64,000 bases of DNA from Oscillospiraceae bacterium (GTDB lineage Bacteria > Bacillota > Clostridia > UMGS1810), in contig SVJH01000006.1 in the NCBI GenBank assembly GCA_015069095.1, forward strand, positions 1 to 64,000, given 5' to 3'. The translations under genes and the position numbers were made by a program. How positions within the stretch are numbered: position 1 is the stretch's first letter; each line of letters begins with the position of its first letter. The notes under the pieces were generated by a model. The model had not been told where the DNA came from. It ran no database searches and worked only from the letters and a program-made list of their open reading frames with translations. This document shows, one piece after another, positions 18,091 to 27,179 of this stretch.

Positions 18091-19559
18091 ATACCAAACT
18101 AAAACGTGGTGGCGGAGTTTTAATGCCCATCTTTTCGCTTCCTTCAAATCATGGTATAGGGTCATTTTCAAAAGAAGCGTTCGAATTTGTTGACGCGTTG
18201 CACAAATCGAAACTTTCTTACTGGCAAATACTTCCGATAAATCCAACAGGAGACGGAAATTCGCCGTATCAGTCATATTCTACTTTTGCAGGAAATATAA
18301 ACTTTATTGATTTGGAATCTTTAATTGATGAAAACAAAATTGATAGAGAAAATATAAAAAATCTTGATTTTGGAAAATATCCTTTAAAAATTGACTATGA
18401 CAAAGTAACAAAAAGCAAAATATATGCTCTAAAAGAATGCTTTGATAATTCGTTTGATGAAAACGACAGTAAGTATCAGCAGTTTGTAAAGAAAAATTCA
18501 TTCTGGCTTGATGACTATAGTCTATATATGGCATTAAAAGAGCATTTTAATGAAGAAGAATGGACAAAATGGGAATATGATATAAAAATCAGAAAAAAGA
18601 GTACTATTGATGAATATGAAAAGAAACTAAAAAATAGCATTGATTTTTATAAATACACACAATTTATTTTTTTTACACAGTGGCATAAACTCAAAAAATA
18701 TGCAAATTCAAAAGGTATAAAAATAATAGGGGATATCCCTATTTATGTTGCGCTTAATAGCAGTGATGTATGGGTAAATCCGAATCTTTTTGAACTCGAC
18801 AAAAACTTTAAACCGAAACTTATTTCAGGATGTCCGCCAGATGAGTTTTCAAAGAATGGTCAACTATGGAATAATCCTGTATACAACTGGAAATATAATA
18901 AAAAAACAGGATACGAATGGTGGCATCAAAGACTTGAGTTTTCTTTGAAATTATACGATGTATTAAGAATTGATCACTTCAGAGGATTTGACAGTTTTTA
19001 TGCCGTAAAATATGGTAGTATTGATGCAAAAGACGGCAAGTGGTATAAAGGTTGTGGGTATTCGTTGTTTGAAAGATTTAAAGGAGAAAATATAATTGCC
19101 GAAGATTTGGGATTTATTACAGATAGCGTAAAAAAACTCCTTGCAAAAAGCGGATTTTACGGAATGAAAATATTTCAGTTTGCTGTTGACAAAGGGAAAA
19201 TAACAGATGATATTCCTTTCTTTTACAAAACAAACAGTGTTGCTTACACTGGCACACATGATAACGACACAATAATCGGTTGGTATGAAAAATTAAAAAC
19301 AAAGGATAAACAAAGTATTAGTGAGTTTTTGTATAATGATGAGAACTTAAACTTTTCCTTAATCAAAAATGTTCTTTTTTCGTCTTCTGATGTTGCCGTA
19401 ATTCCAATGGCTGATTTTCTTGGTAAAGATAGTCAAGCAAGAATAAATGTCCCGGCAACGGTAGGGGAGAATTGGACGTGGAGAATGGGAAAAAATGAGT
19501 TTGATGATGACTTAATTGAAAGAATAAAGGACATAATTAAATTGTCTCTTAGAACATAA
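18087..19559 (+). CDS. malQ: 4-alpha-glucanotransferase (GH77, amylomaltase), copy 1
   Basis: 490 residues. Transfers alpha-1,4-glucan chains between maltodextrins and releases glucose, in the cytoplasm. GH77 signatures are all present: start RGGGVLMPIFSLPSNHGIG, QILPINPTGDGNSPYQ, the nucleophile region LRIDHFRGFD, acid/base IIAEDLG and GTHDNDT. The ATGA overlap with the permease gene shows coupling, and glgP follows 9 bp later. A second GH77 gene lies at 35310, so this organism keeps one copy with each transporter. Confidence 0.95.
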   Translation: MNTKLKRGGGVLMPIFSLPSNHGIGSFSKEAFEFVDALHKSKLSYWQILPINPTGDGNSPYQSYSTFAGNINFIDLESLIDENKIDRENIKNLDFGKYPLKIDYDKVTKSKIYALKECFDNSFDENDSKYQQFVKKNSFWLDDYSLYMALKEHFNEEEWTKWEYDIKIRKKSTIDEYEKKLKNSIDFYKYTQFIFFTQWHKLKKYANSKGIKIIGDIPIYVALNSSDVWVNPNLFELDKNFKPKLISGCPPDEFSKNGQLWNNPVYNWKYNKKTGYEWWHQRLEFSLKLYDVLRIDHFRGFDSFYAVKYGSIDAKDGKWYKGCGYSLFERFKGENIIAEDLGFITDSVKKLLAKSGFYGMKIFQFAVDKGKITDDIPFFYKTNSVAYTGTHDNDTIIGWYEKLKTKDKQSISEFLYNDENLNFSLIKNVLFSSSDVAVIPMADFLGKDSQARINVPATVGENWTWRMGKNEFDDDLIERIKDIIKLSLRT

Positions 19560-19568
19560 GGAGGAATT

Positions 19569-21812
19569 ATGTTAACCGAATATATGGAAAATACAAAACC
19601 AATAAAAGAATGCACAAAAGAAGAGATTTTTAAGGAACTTTTAAATTTTACAAAAGAACAGTTAACCCTTAGGGGAGAAATAGAAAACAAGAAAAAGATG
19701 TATTATTTTTCAAGTGAATTTTTGATAGGAAAATTACTTATAAATAATCTTATAAATTTAGGAATTTATGATAAAATAAATGATGAGTTAACCGAAATAG
19801 GATTACAGTTAACGGATTTTGAGAACTTTGAAAATGAACCTTCACTTGGAAATGGTGGGCTCGGTCGTTTAGCATCTTGTTTTTTGGATTCAGTTGCAAC
19901 ATTGAATCTTTGCGGAGACGGCGTAGGACTTAATTATCATTTTGGTCTTTTTAAGCAAAAGTTTGAAAAAAATATGCAAAAAGAATACAAAAACGAATGG
20001 ATAGAAAATGATAGTTGGCTTGAAAAAACTGACAAAAAATATACTGTAAAATTTAAAGATTTTTCTCTTTGTTCTCGCATGTATGACATAAAAATAATTG
20101 GTTATAAGGGTAACTGTAACAGATTGCATCTTTTTGATGTTGATACAGTTGACGAAAGTATTGTCATTGATGGAATTGAATTTGATAAGTCTGAAATAGA
20201 GAAAAATCTTACACTTTTTTTGTACCCGGATGACAGCGATAAAGAGGGTAAAAAACTTCGTATTTATCAGCAATATTTTATGGTAAGCTGCGGTGCACAG
20301 TTAATTATTGAAGAAGCACTAAAAAAAGGTAGCAATCTTCACAATTTAAAAGAATACGCAGTAGTTCAGATTAACGATACACATCCAACTATGATAATTC
20401 CTGAACTTATATATCAACTTAGAAAAAATGGAATTAACAAAACCGAATCTATCGATATCGTTGCAAGTATGTGCGCTTATACAAATCACACAATACTTTC
20501 CGAAGCGCTTGAAAAATGGCCTTCATCATATCTTAAAGAAATAGTACCACATATTTATGAAATTATAGTAGAACTTGACGAGTATGTAAAAGAAAAGTAT
20601 AACGATGAATCTGTTTATATTATTGACGAAAATGACACTGTTCATATGGCAGCATTAGACATTCATTGTACATTTAGCGTAAATGGTGTTGCGCGCCTTC
20701 ATACAGACATTTTAACAAATAGTGAACTTAAAAACTTTGCCAAAATTTATCCTAACAAATTCAATAATAAGACAAACGGAATCACTTTTAGAAGGTGGCT
20801 TGTAAAGGCTAATCCACGCTTAACTAAACTGATATCGCATTATATCGGCGATGATTTTATTGTGAATTACGAAAAACTTGCAGATTTTGGAAGATATATA
20901 AATGACACACATGTTCTTGATATGCTGCTTAAAATCAAAGCAGAAAATAAACTTGAACTTCAGGAATATATACTAAAAAATGAAAAAATAAATCTGATGC
21001 CTGAAGGAATATATGATGTACAGATTAAGCGCCTTCATGAGTATAAAAGACAACAACTTAACTTGCTGTATGTTATTGATAAATATTTAAAAATTAAATC
21101 AGGTAAAATACCGCACAGACCAATAAATTTTATATTTGGCGCAAAGGCTGCACCTGCGTATGTTTTGGCAAAAGATATAATCCATGCAATACTTTGTATT
21201 CAAAGCATAATAAATAACGACGATGAGGCAAATAAATATATAAAAATAGCAATGGTGGAAAATTACAATGTAACGTATGCAGAAAGAATAATACCTGCGT
21301 GCGATGTTTCTGAACAAATATCTCTTGCATCGAAAGAAGCATCGGGAACAGGTAATATGAAACTAATGCTTAACGGTGCAATAACGCTTGGAACACTTGA
21401 CGGTGCTAATGTTGAAATGGCACAGTATGTAGGAAATGACAATATCTATATTTTTGGCAGAAAAAGTGATGAGGTTATAGAAATACTGTCTGAAAAATCA
21501 TATAATCCAATAGATTATTATAACAAAAATAAACGTATGAAAAGCGCAGTTGATTTTCTTGTATCAGACCAAATGCTTAAAGTTGGAAACAGAACTAATC
21601 TTGAAAATCTATATAAAAATATTAAAGAAAAAGACAATTTTATGACACTTTTAGATTTTGAAGATTATTGCGATGTAAAAGATAAAGTCTTTTATGATTA
21701 TGAAAATCGTTTGGACTGGGCGAGAAAAATGCTAGTAAACATTGTTAATGCACGCTATTTTTCGTCAGATGCATCAATAAATAATTATAACAAGGAAATA
21801 TGGAAACTATAA
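19569..21812 (+). CDS. glgP: glycogen/maltodextrin phosphorylase (GT35)
   Basis: 747 residues. Phosphorolyses alpha-1,4-glucans to glucose 1-phosphate in the cytoplasm. Family features: YYFSSEFLIG and NEPSLGNGGLGRLASCF near the N-terminus, QINDTHPTM, KRLHEYKRQ, and the pyridoxal-phosphate lysine Lys598 in SGTGNMKLMLNGA. Length fits the shorter clostridial phosphorylases. RBS GGAGG precedes the ATG at suitable spacing. Together with malQ it completes a pathway from imported maltodextrin to glucose 1-phosphate; it could also act on stored glycogen. Last gene of the operon, ending at a terminator. Confidence 0.95.
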   Translation: MLTEYMENTKPIKECTKEEIFKELLNFTKEQLTLRGEIENKKKMYYFSSEFLIGKLLINNLINLGIYDKINDELTEIGLQLTDFENFENEPSLGNGGLGRLASCFLDSVATLNLCGDGVGLNYHFGLFKQKFEKNMQKEYKNEWIENDSWLEKTDKKYTVKFKDFSLCSRMYDIKIIGYKGNCNRLHLFDVDTVDESIVIDGIEFDKSEIEKNLTLFLYPDDSDKEGKKLRIYQQYFMVSCGAQLIIEEALKKGSNLHNLKEYAVVQINDTHPTMIIPELIYQLRKNGINKTESIDIVASMCAYTNHTILSEALEKWPSSYLKEIVPHIYEIIVELDEYVKEKYNDESVYIIDENDTVHMAALDIHCTFSVNGVARLHTDILTNSELKNFAKIYPNKFNNKTNGITFRRWLVKANPRLTKLISHYIGDDFIVNYEKLADFGRYINDTHVLDMLLKIKAENKLELQEYILKNEKINLMPEGIYDVQIKRLHEYKRQQLNLLYVIDKYLKIKSGKIPHRPINFIFGAKAAPAYVLAKDIIHAILCIQSIINNDDEANKYIKIAMVENYNVTYAERIIPACDVSEQISLASKEASGTGNMKLMLNGAITLGTLDGANVEMAQYVGNDNIYIFGRKSDEVIEILSEKSYNPIDYYNKNKRMKSAVDFLVSDQMLKVGNRTNLENLYKNIKEKDNFMTLLDFEDYCDVKDKVFYDYENRLDWARKMLVNIVNARYFSSDASINNYNKEIWKL

Positions 21813-21842
21813 AAAATGCTCTCGTAAAGAGGGCATTTTTAC
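21812..21842 (+). terminator. terminator of maltodextrin operon
   Basis: 12-bp stem AAAAATGCTCTC with GAGGGCATTTTT (one G-U pair) around GTAAA, ending in a T-run. Confidence 0.82.
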
Positions 21843-21912
21843 ATTTTTTTACCTATTCAGACAAAAAAGTTAACCGAAATTATAAAAATATATGAAAAAA
21901 CACAAATTTTTG

Positions 21913-21941
21913 TTGCAATTACAGAATAAATGTAGTATAAT
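21913..21941 (+). promoter_or_regulatory. promoter for first SLH protein
   Basis: TTGCAA, 17-nt spacer, perfect TATAAT. About 85 nt of leader follows before the GTG start at 22031. The rest of this 219-bp gap holds only the terminator above and the leader hairpin below. Confidence 0.75.
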
Positions 21942-21958
21942 ATATACATAATAGTATG

Positions 21959-21979
21959 TCGATTTATGCCAAAAATCGA
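21959..21979 (+). other. 5' leader hairpin of SLH mRNA
   Basis: TCGATTT pairs with AAATCGA around a 7-nt loop, about 10 nt downstream of the predicted transcript start. Position suggests a stabilising 5' stem-loop; it is too far from the ribosome-binding site to block it. Confidence 0.45.
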
Positions 21980-22030
21980 TTTATTGTTGAATGCTAATAA
22001 TTTCTAAATCTACTAAAGGGAGGAAAAAAA

Positions 22031-25000
22031 GTGAAAAAATTAATAGCAGTTTTACTTACTTTTACAATGCTTTTTACGATGTTTACATCATTTAGTATTG
22101 TAACAACACATGCTGCAACAACTCACGAGGTTGACAAAATCGTGTGGACGCAGACATTTGAAAAAAACATGGCGGCGGATAATCCATCGTCTAAATGGGA
22201 GGGAAGCACTAGCCCATATTTTAAAGGCGGACGTTTTACAAGTGCTTCTTCGGGTTCTGCACGATTTGATGATGGCGTGAACAACAATCGTTTGGTGGTT
22301 TTTCCGTCTAACGTTAAAGATGCTGCGCAGGACTCGGCGGTTAAAGTGTATCTTGACAACACAGTGTTTGAAGTTGGCAAAAAATACAAAGTTTCAGCCG
22401 AAGTTGAAGTTGATTTAAGCTCAAAGGCAGAAGAAGGCGAAACAAGAAATGTTTATGCTTACATACTTTCTAATACCGGTATGGCTGCTATAGGCAGTAC
22501 ACAAGGGGCAACAATTCCTTATCTTGATGGTGGGAAAGGTGTAGTTACAACAAAAGTTTTTGAGTACACACAAGATATGAAAAATGTTGCAAATACAATA
22601 GATGAAGAAAATTCAACTTCACAGAACACATATTACCATTCATTGAATTTAAGAGTTCAAGCTGCGATGTATGGTAAAGTTGATGGTGATAAAGATAGGT
22701 TCTACATTGATAATGTAAGAATTATTGAAGTTACCGATACAGAAGACGTTATTCCTGAAGGCGAAGGCTCTGTGTTTGAAGATTATGTTCTTGGCAGTGT
22801 GATGGATTTTGAAGATTTATCTTACAACACATTAAGACATAGCACTTCTACAACTGGCAGAGACACAGACAGTAACGGTATAAAATACATAGTTGACGAC
22901 CCAACAGGTGCAGACAACAAAGTTTTCAGAGGGCCATATGTATTGGATAAAACCGGCAATAATAATTCTGCAAGAACAGAACTTATTGGACTTTTGGCAA
23001 ATGCTAATAACACTGCCGGTAAAACATACACAATTTCGTTTAAAATGTATCCTTACGGATACTCAAATGTTCCAATTACAGTTGGTCTTAAACATAATGT
23101 TGGTGTAACATCTTACGGCGGTATGGCTACTCCTACAAATTTAGTTGAGGGAACAGATTTTGTACCAAATCAGTGGAATAGTATCCAGTTCGATATTACT
23201 ACTGCGCATGACGATGAAATCAACTTCTCGATGCATCAGCGTTCTTTAAATAATGGCGCCTCAATGGATTTTGATAAGTATGATTATTATCAGTATATTT
23301 ACCTTGATGATATCAAAGTAACAGAAAAAGTAAATCCTGAAACATACTTTACTGATGCTGATATATATAATGAAGAAAACTGGTCAACAGATTCTGAAGA
23401 CATTTTCACAGTAGGTGCTGATAAAATTGAAGTTGCTTCTTCTGAAAATGCAGAAGAATTGTCTTTAACATTTGATGGTGTTCAGGGCAGTTCGATGATG
23501 ATTACATATGATGCATCTTTAATCGAAGATGAAATAGAAGTTCTTGCTGACACTTTGGATATTCTTCCTTATATTAGTGTATGCACAGAAAATGGCGACG
23601 AACTTGCTATTTCTAAACTTGACAATTCAACTGTTAACGGTACATTGATTTTCAATGTTCCAGAAGACGAAAATAATCCTGGACAATACACAGATTTAAC
23701 ACTAAATATTGTTGCAGGTACAACAGCTGCAGAAATTACAGATTTTACTCTTGTTTCTGTTGGTGCACCATATGAAGTTTCGGCTCAAAGCACAGATGAT
23801 GCAAAAATTAAAGTTACTGCAGATTTTGACAATTTGCCAATTGATAGCAGTGAATTTACAGCAGTTGCACTTACAGAAGGCGAAACTGTTACAAACTTCA
23901 CTAAAGATATGATTGATTCATATCCAAGTGGTACAGCTAATGGCGCAGCTCAAATGGAAATTGAAATTGATATGGTTGACGTTGATGAATACAAATCAAC
24001 ATTCAGCGTTATATTATATAATGAAGAAAATTCCATTTATTTAAATGTTGGCGATGTTGAATACATCAATCCAAACTTTGCTTATACTGTATTAGGATAC
24101 ATTCAGGCTGCAGGCGATGCAGAAGAAGTGAAAAATGTTATCGAAACAGTAGATGCAGAAAACGACATAGTATATAAAAATGTTTTGGAAATTAACACAA
24201 TTGACTTTGTGGAAAATACAGCAGATGATGATGATTTAGAAATTATTTATAATCATATATACGAAAATAAAGCTAATATCATTAACGGCCAAAATACAAG
24301 TGATTTAACTTTATTGCATAATGTAATCAAAAAAGCAATTCCGGTTGCTTTGGTTAAAAATGGACATGGCGTACAGTCATTCAAAGAATATGTTTCTGAA
24401 AATGGTGCTCTTTTAGGTATCGGTGCTTATACAAAATATGTTACAGATAATGATACATATTCAGATGATTTGTTTGGAACATTCCTTGCAGATATTGCTG
24501 CTGATGAAACAATTACTACATTTGAAGAAATAATGGAAGCAATTGAAGCGGCTATGAATGAAACACCTGGTGATCTTGACGTTTATGTATTTTTCCATGA
24601 CATGGAAAATGGAGACTTTTCTAACCTTGTAAATAACGTAGATTATGAACTTGGTGGCGAAGGCGAAAGAGAATTTGGTGTTGTTAAAGCAAGTGATGAA
24701 GGTATTACTGATCCATACGGCAATCCTGACGGACATTTGTTTAAATTACATTCAACAAGTTCAGCCAGAATTAAATTTACTGACATATTCAATCCAAAGG
24801 GTGTTACACCAAGAGATTTAGGTAGCAAATACGAAATCAGTTTTGACCTTTACAGAGCAAGCGGTTCACCGCTAATTCGTCTTTTCTCTGTAAAAGACTT
24901 TAATGCTAACGGTTCAATCGGCTCTGCTAAATCTTCAAAATTTGCTACAGGCGGCGGACCAGCAATCAGTGTTTCAGGTACCGAAGAAGGCGAATGGTCT

Positions 25001-27106
25001 CACGTTACATATACATATACATTGGATAACTTAATGTTAACATCACTTGGTATAGAAAGAGGTACATCTTATTTTGATAACATTAAAGTAAAACGTATCG
25101 AAGACAATAGAAGAGTTCTTGATTCTGCGGACCTTCAACCATTAGATAACGATGCAGCACTTACACTCGACGGCGTTACAGAAACTGCTGACGGATTTGT
25201 ATTTACAGAAGGCGGCACATTAAAATACGGTGTTGGAACAGCCGAAAAACAAGGACAGAAATATGTTGCTAAAAACGGTGGTTTGTATGTTGTTACAATG
25301 GTTGTAAAAACAAATTCTGAAAATGCATTGACACTTACAGCAAACAGTTCTCAGGTACAAAGATCTTCTACTCAACTTGAAGATGCAAGTACATATCCAA
25401 ACCTTACAACTTATCCGGTTGCTGATGTAGATGACTTTATCTTAGAAGCAGGAAATGCAAATGATGTTATCATCGTTTCTGGTTCTTCTCTTGCGCAGGA
25501 TGGCGTTACAATGGTTAACACAAACGGCGAATTTAAATCTGTTACATTTATATATAAAGATACAGGTGCAAAAGGTGTAATAAACTATCTTGGTAAAGAA
25601 ATGGAAATTCTTCGTTCTATAAACATCACTTCTAATGAAGAAGGTGCTGTTGTTAAATCAATGAAGATTAAAGAATACGATCCTTCATCTCCAATTGAAA
25701 ACGGAGATTTCGAAGCAGAATTTGAAGGTTGGGGCGATGTTGACACAGATGCATTTGCAACTGCAGGTGGTCAACTTGTTATCACAGGTTCTACTGAAAA
25801 TGAAGGCAAACAGATTTCTCAGGTTGTTTTAATGCCAGTAGGCGAAGGACAGATTAAATATACTAATGTAGATAATGGTACATCTGATGCATACATAGAA
25901 ATTGCTGATGCAAACGGTAATGTTATAGCAAAATCGAAAATTTCTCCTGTTGAAGCTGCAAATACTGACAAAGTTGTTCCATTTGTAGTTCCTGGTGAAG
26001 CAGGTGAAACAGCTCCTGTAATTGTAAAAGTTGTAGCTGGTTCTGATGGAAATATCACTATTGATAACTTTGAAATAATTACAGCCGAAGATCCTGACTA
26101 CATTGATCTTTCACAATATCCTTCATTTACAGGATACTTTACAGGTTTGAAATCTAATGAAAAATTAGAAATTCTTGATTCTATCTTCGATACAGATTTC
26201 ATTACAGGTACTGATTATGTTGAAGCAATTTGTGATGCAGTAATTGATTCAAGAATTGAAAACGCTAATAAAAACTACAGTACAATTGTTGATGTTCTTG
26301 CTGAAAATGCTGACTATCTTGGTCTAACAAACTGGTCAAAAGTTACAGATGTTTCTAATAAATCATATTATAGTGATGTAAAAGAAGGCATTGCTAAATA
26401 TGTATTGAATAATGGATACGCAACATTAAATGATGAAATTGAAGATATTATTGATGATGCGAAAGATTCTGGTGGTTCTTCAGGTAATGGCGGTGGAACA
26501 AGACCAAGTATTCCACAGAATATAACAAATACAACTACACCGGTTGCTCCACAACTTCCTGATGTAAACTTTACAGATATTGATTCTGTAGAATGGGCAA
26601 AAGACAGTATTATCACACTTGCTCAAAAAGGTGTTGTTTCAGGTTATGAAGATGGAACATTCAAACCTAACAATGAAATTACAAGAGCAGAATTTGCAAA
26701 AATGCTTGTAACAGCATTTGAAGTATATGATGACAACGCATCATGTGATTTATTCAATGACGTTTCAACATTTGATTGGCATTATAAATATGTTGCTACA
26801 CTTGCAAAACTTGGCGTAACAAATGGTTTAGGAAATGGTTCATTTGGTGCGGCAGACAAAATTACAAGACAGGATATGGTTGTCCTAATTGTAAGAATGA
26901 CTCAGTTACTTGGCAAACCTATTAATGCAACAACTGCTGAAGTAACATTCAATGACAACGATGACATAGCAAGTTATGCTATAGATGCAGTAAAAGTTCT
27001 ACAAAAAGCTCAAATCGTTTCTGGATTTGAAGACGGAACATTCAAACCTGGTGCTACTGCTACAAGAGCACAGGTTGCAAAAATACTTTGTGCATTAATT
27101 GGATAA
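22031..27106 (+). CDS. giant SLH-domain cell-surface protein with carbohydrate-binding-like modules
   Basis: 1691 residues. Signal peptide (about 1-28), then beta-sandwich modules resembling carbohydrate-binding domains at about 35-235 and 242-437, two smaller beta modules to ~680, a helical module (~682-853), a further module beginning ENGDFSNLV (~856-1018), another beginning ENGDFEAEFEGW (~1220-1348), and a second helical module (~1358-1480). A Gly/Ser linker (GGSSGNGGG) leads to three S-layer-homology domains (~1512-1691) with EDGTFKPNNEITRAEFAKML and EDGTFKPGATATRAQVAKIL, expected to hold the protein to wall polysaccharide. No catalytic domain is recognised. GTG start with GGGAGG upstream. 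It probably captures or organises glycans at the surface; the next SLH gene follows 73 bp later. Confidence 0.85.
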   Translation: MKKLIAVLLTFTMLFTMFTSFSIVTTHAATTHEVDKIVWTQTFEKNMAADNPSSKWEGSTSPYFKGGRFTSASSGSARFDDGVNNNRLVVFPSNVKDAAQDSAVKVYLDNTVFEVGKKYKVSAEVEVDLSSKAEEGETRNVYAYILSNTGMAAIGSTQGATIPYLDGGKGVVTTKVFEYTQDMKNVANTIDEENSTSQNTYYHSLNLRVQAAMYGKVDGDKDRFYIDNVRIIEVTDTEDVIPEGEGSVFEDYVLGSVMDFEDLSYNTLRHSTSTTGRDTDSNGIKYIVDDPTGADNKVFRGPYVLDKTGNNNSARTELIGLLANANNTAGKTYTISFKMYPYGYSNVPITVGLKHNVGVTSYGGMATPTNLVEGTDFVPNQWNSIQFDITTAHDDEINFSMHQRSLNNGASMDFDKYDYYQYIYLDDIKVTEKVNPETYFTDADIYNEENWSTDSEDIFTVGADKIEVASSENAEELSLTFDGVQGSSMMITYDASLIEDEIEVLADTLDILPYISVCTENGDELAISKLDNSTVNGTLIFNVPEDENNPGQYTDLTLNIVAGTTAAEITDFTLVSVGAPYEVSAQSTDDAKIKVTADFDNLPIDSSEFTAVALTEGETVTNFTKDMIDSYPSGTANGAAQMEIEIDMVDVDEYKSTFSVILYNEENSIYLNVGDVEYINPNFAYTVLGYIQAAGDAEEVKNVIETVDAENDIVYKNVLEINTIDFVENTADDDDLEIIYNHIYENKANIINGQNTSDLTLLHNVIKKAIPVALVKNGHGVQSFKEYVSENGALLGIGAYTKYVTDNDTYSDDLFGTFLADIAADETITTFEEIMEAIEAAMNETPGDLDVYVFFHDMENGDFSNLVNNVDYELGGEGEREFGVVKASDEGITDPYGNPDGHLFKLHSTSSARIKFTDIFNPKGVTPRDLGSKYEISFDLYRASGSPLIRLFSVKDFNANGSIGSAKSSKFATGGGPAISVSGTEEGEWSHVTYTYTLDNLMLTSLGIERGTSYFDNIKVKRIEDNRRVLDSADLQPLDNDAALTLDGVTETADGFVFTEGGTLKYGVGTAEKQGQKYVAKNGGLYVVTMVVKTNSENALTLTANSSQVQRSSTQLEDASTYPNLTTYPVADVDDFILEAGNANDVIIVSGSSLAQDGVTMVNTNGEFKSVTFIYKDTGAKGVINYLGKEMEILRSINITSNEEGAVVKSMKIKEYDPSSPIENGDFEAEFEGWGDVDTDAFATAGGQLVITGSTENEGKQISQVVLMPVGEGQIKYTNVDNGTSDAYIEIADANGNVIAKSKISPVEAANTDKVVPFVVPGEAGETAPVIVKVVAGSDGNITIDNFEIITAEDPDYIDLSQYPSFTGYFTGLKSNEKLEILDSIFDTDFITGTDYVEAICDAVIDSRIENANKNYSTIVDVLAENADYLGLTNWSKVTDVSNKSYYSDVKEGIAKYVLNNGYATLNDEIEDIIDDAKDSGGSSGNGGGTRPSIPQNITNTTTPVAPQLPDVNFTDIDSVEWAKDSIITLAQKGVVSGYEDGTFKPNNEITRAEFAKMLVTAFEVYDDNASCDLFNDVSTFDWHYKYVATLAKLGVTNGLGNGSFGAADKITRQDMVVLIVRMTQLLGKPINATTAEVTFNDNDDIASYAIDAVKVLQKAQIVSGFEDGTFKPGATATRAQVAKILCALIG

Positions 27107-27119
27107 GAAAATAACTGTT

Positions 27120-27147
27120 TTCGAAAAGGAGATTTCTCCTTTTCGAA
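27120..27147 (+). other. intergenic hairpin without U-tract
   Basis: Perfect 12-bp stem TTCGAAAAGGAG / CTCCTTTTCGAA with loop ATTT between two SLH genes. No T-run follows, so it is not a normal terminator. The 5' arm holds a Shine-Dalgarno-like AAGGAG. An mRNA-processing or stabilising stem that lets the two genes be expressed at different levels is plausible. No separate promoter is obvious for the next gene. Confidence 0.7.
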
Positions 27148-27179
27148 GACGGATTTTCAGAAAGGAAGGTAACTAATAT

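Noticed and set aside
27120-27147. Ordinary terminator between the two SLH genes
   Set aside because: The stem is perfect but no T-run follows it.
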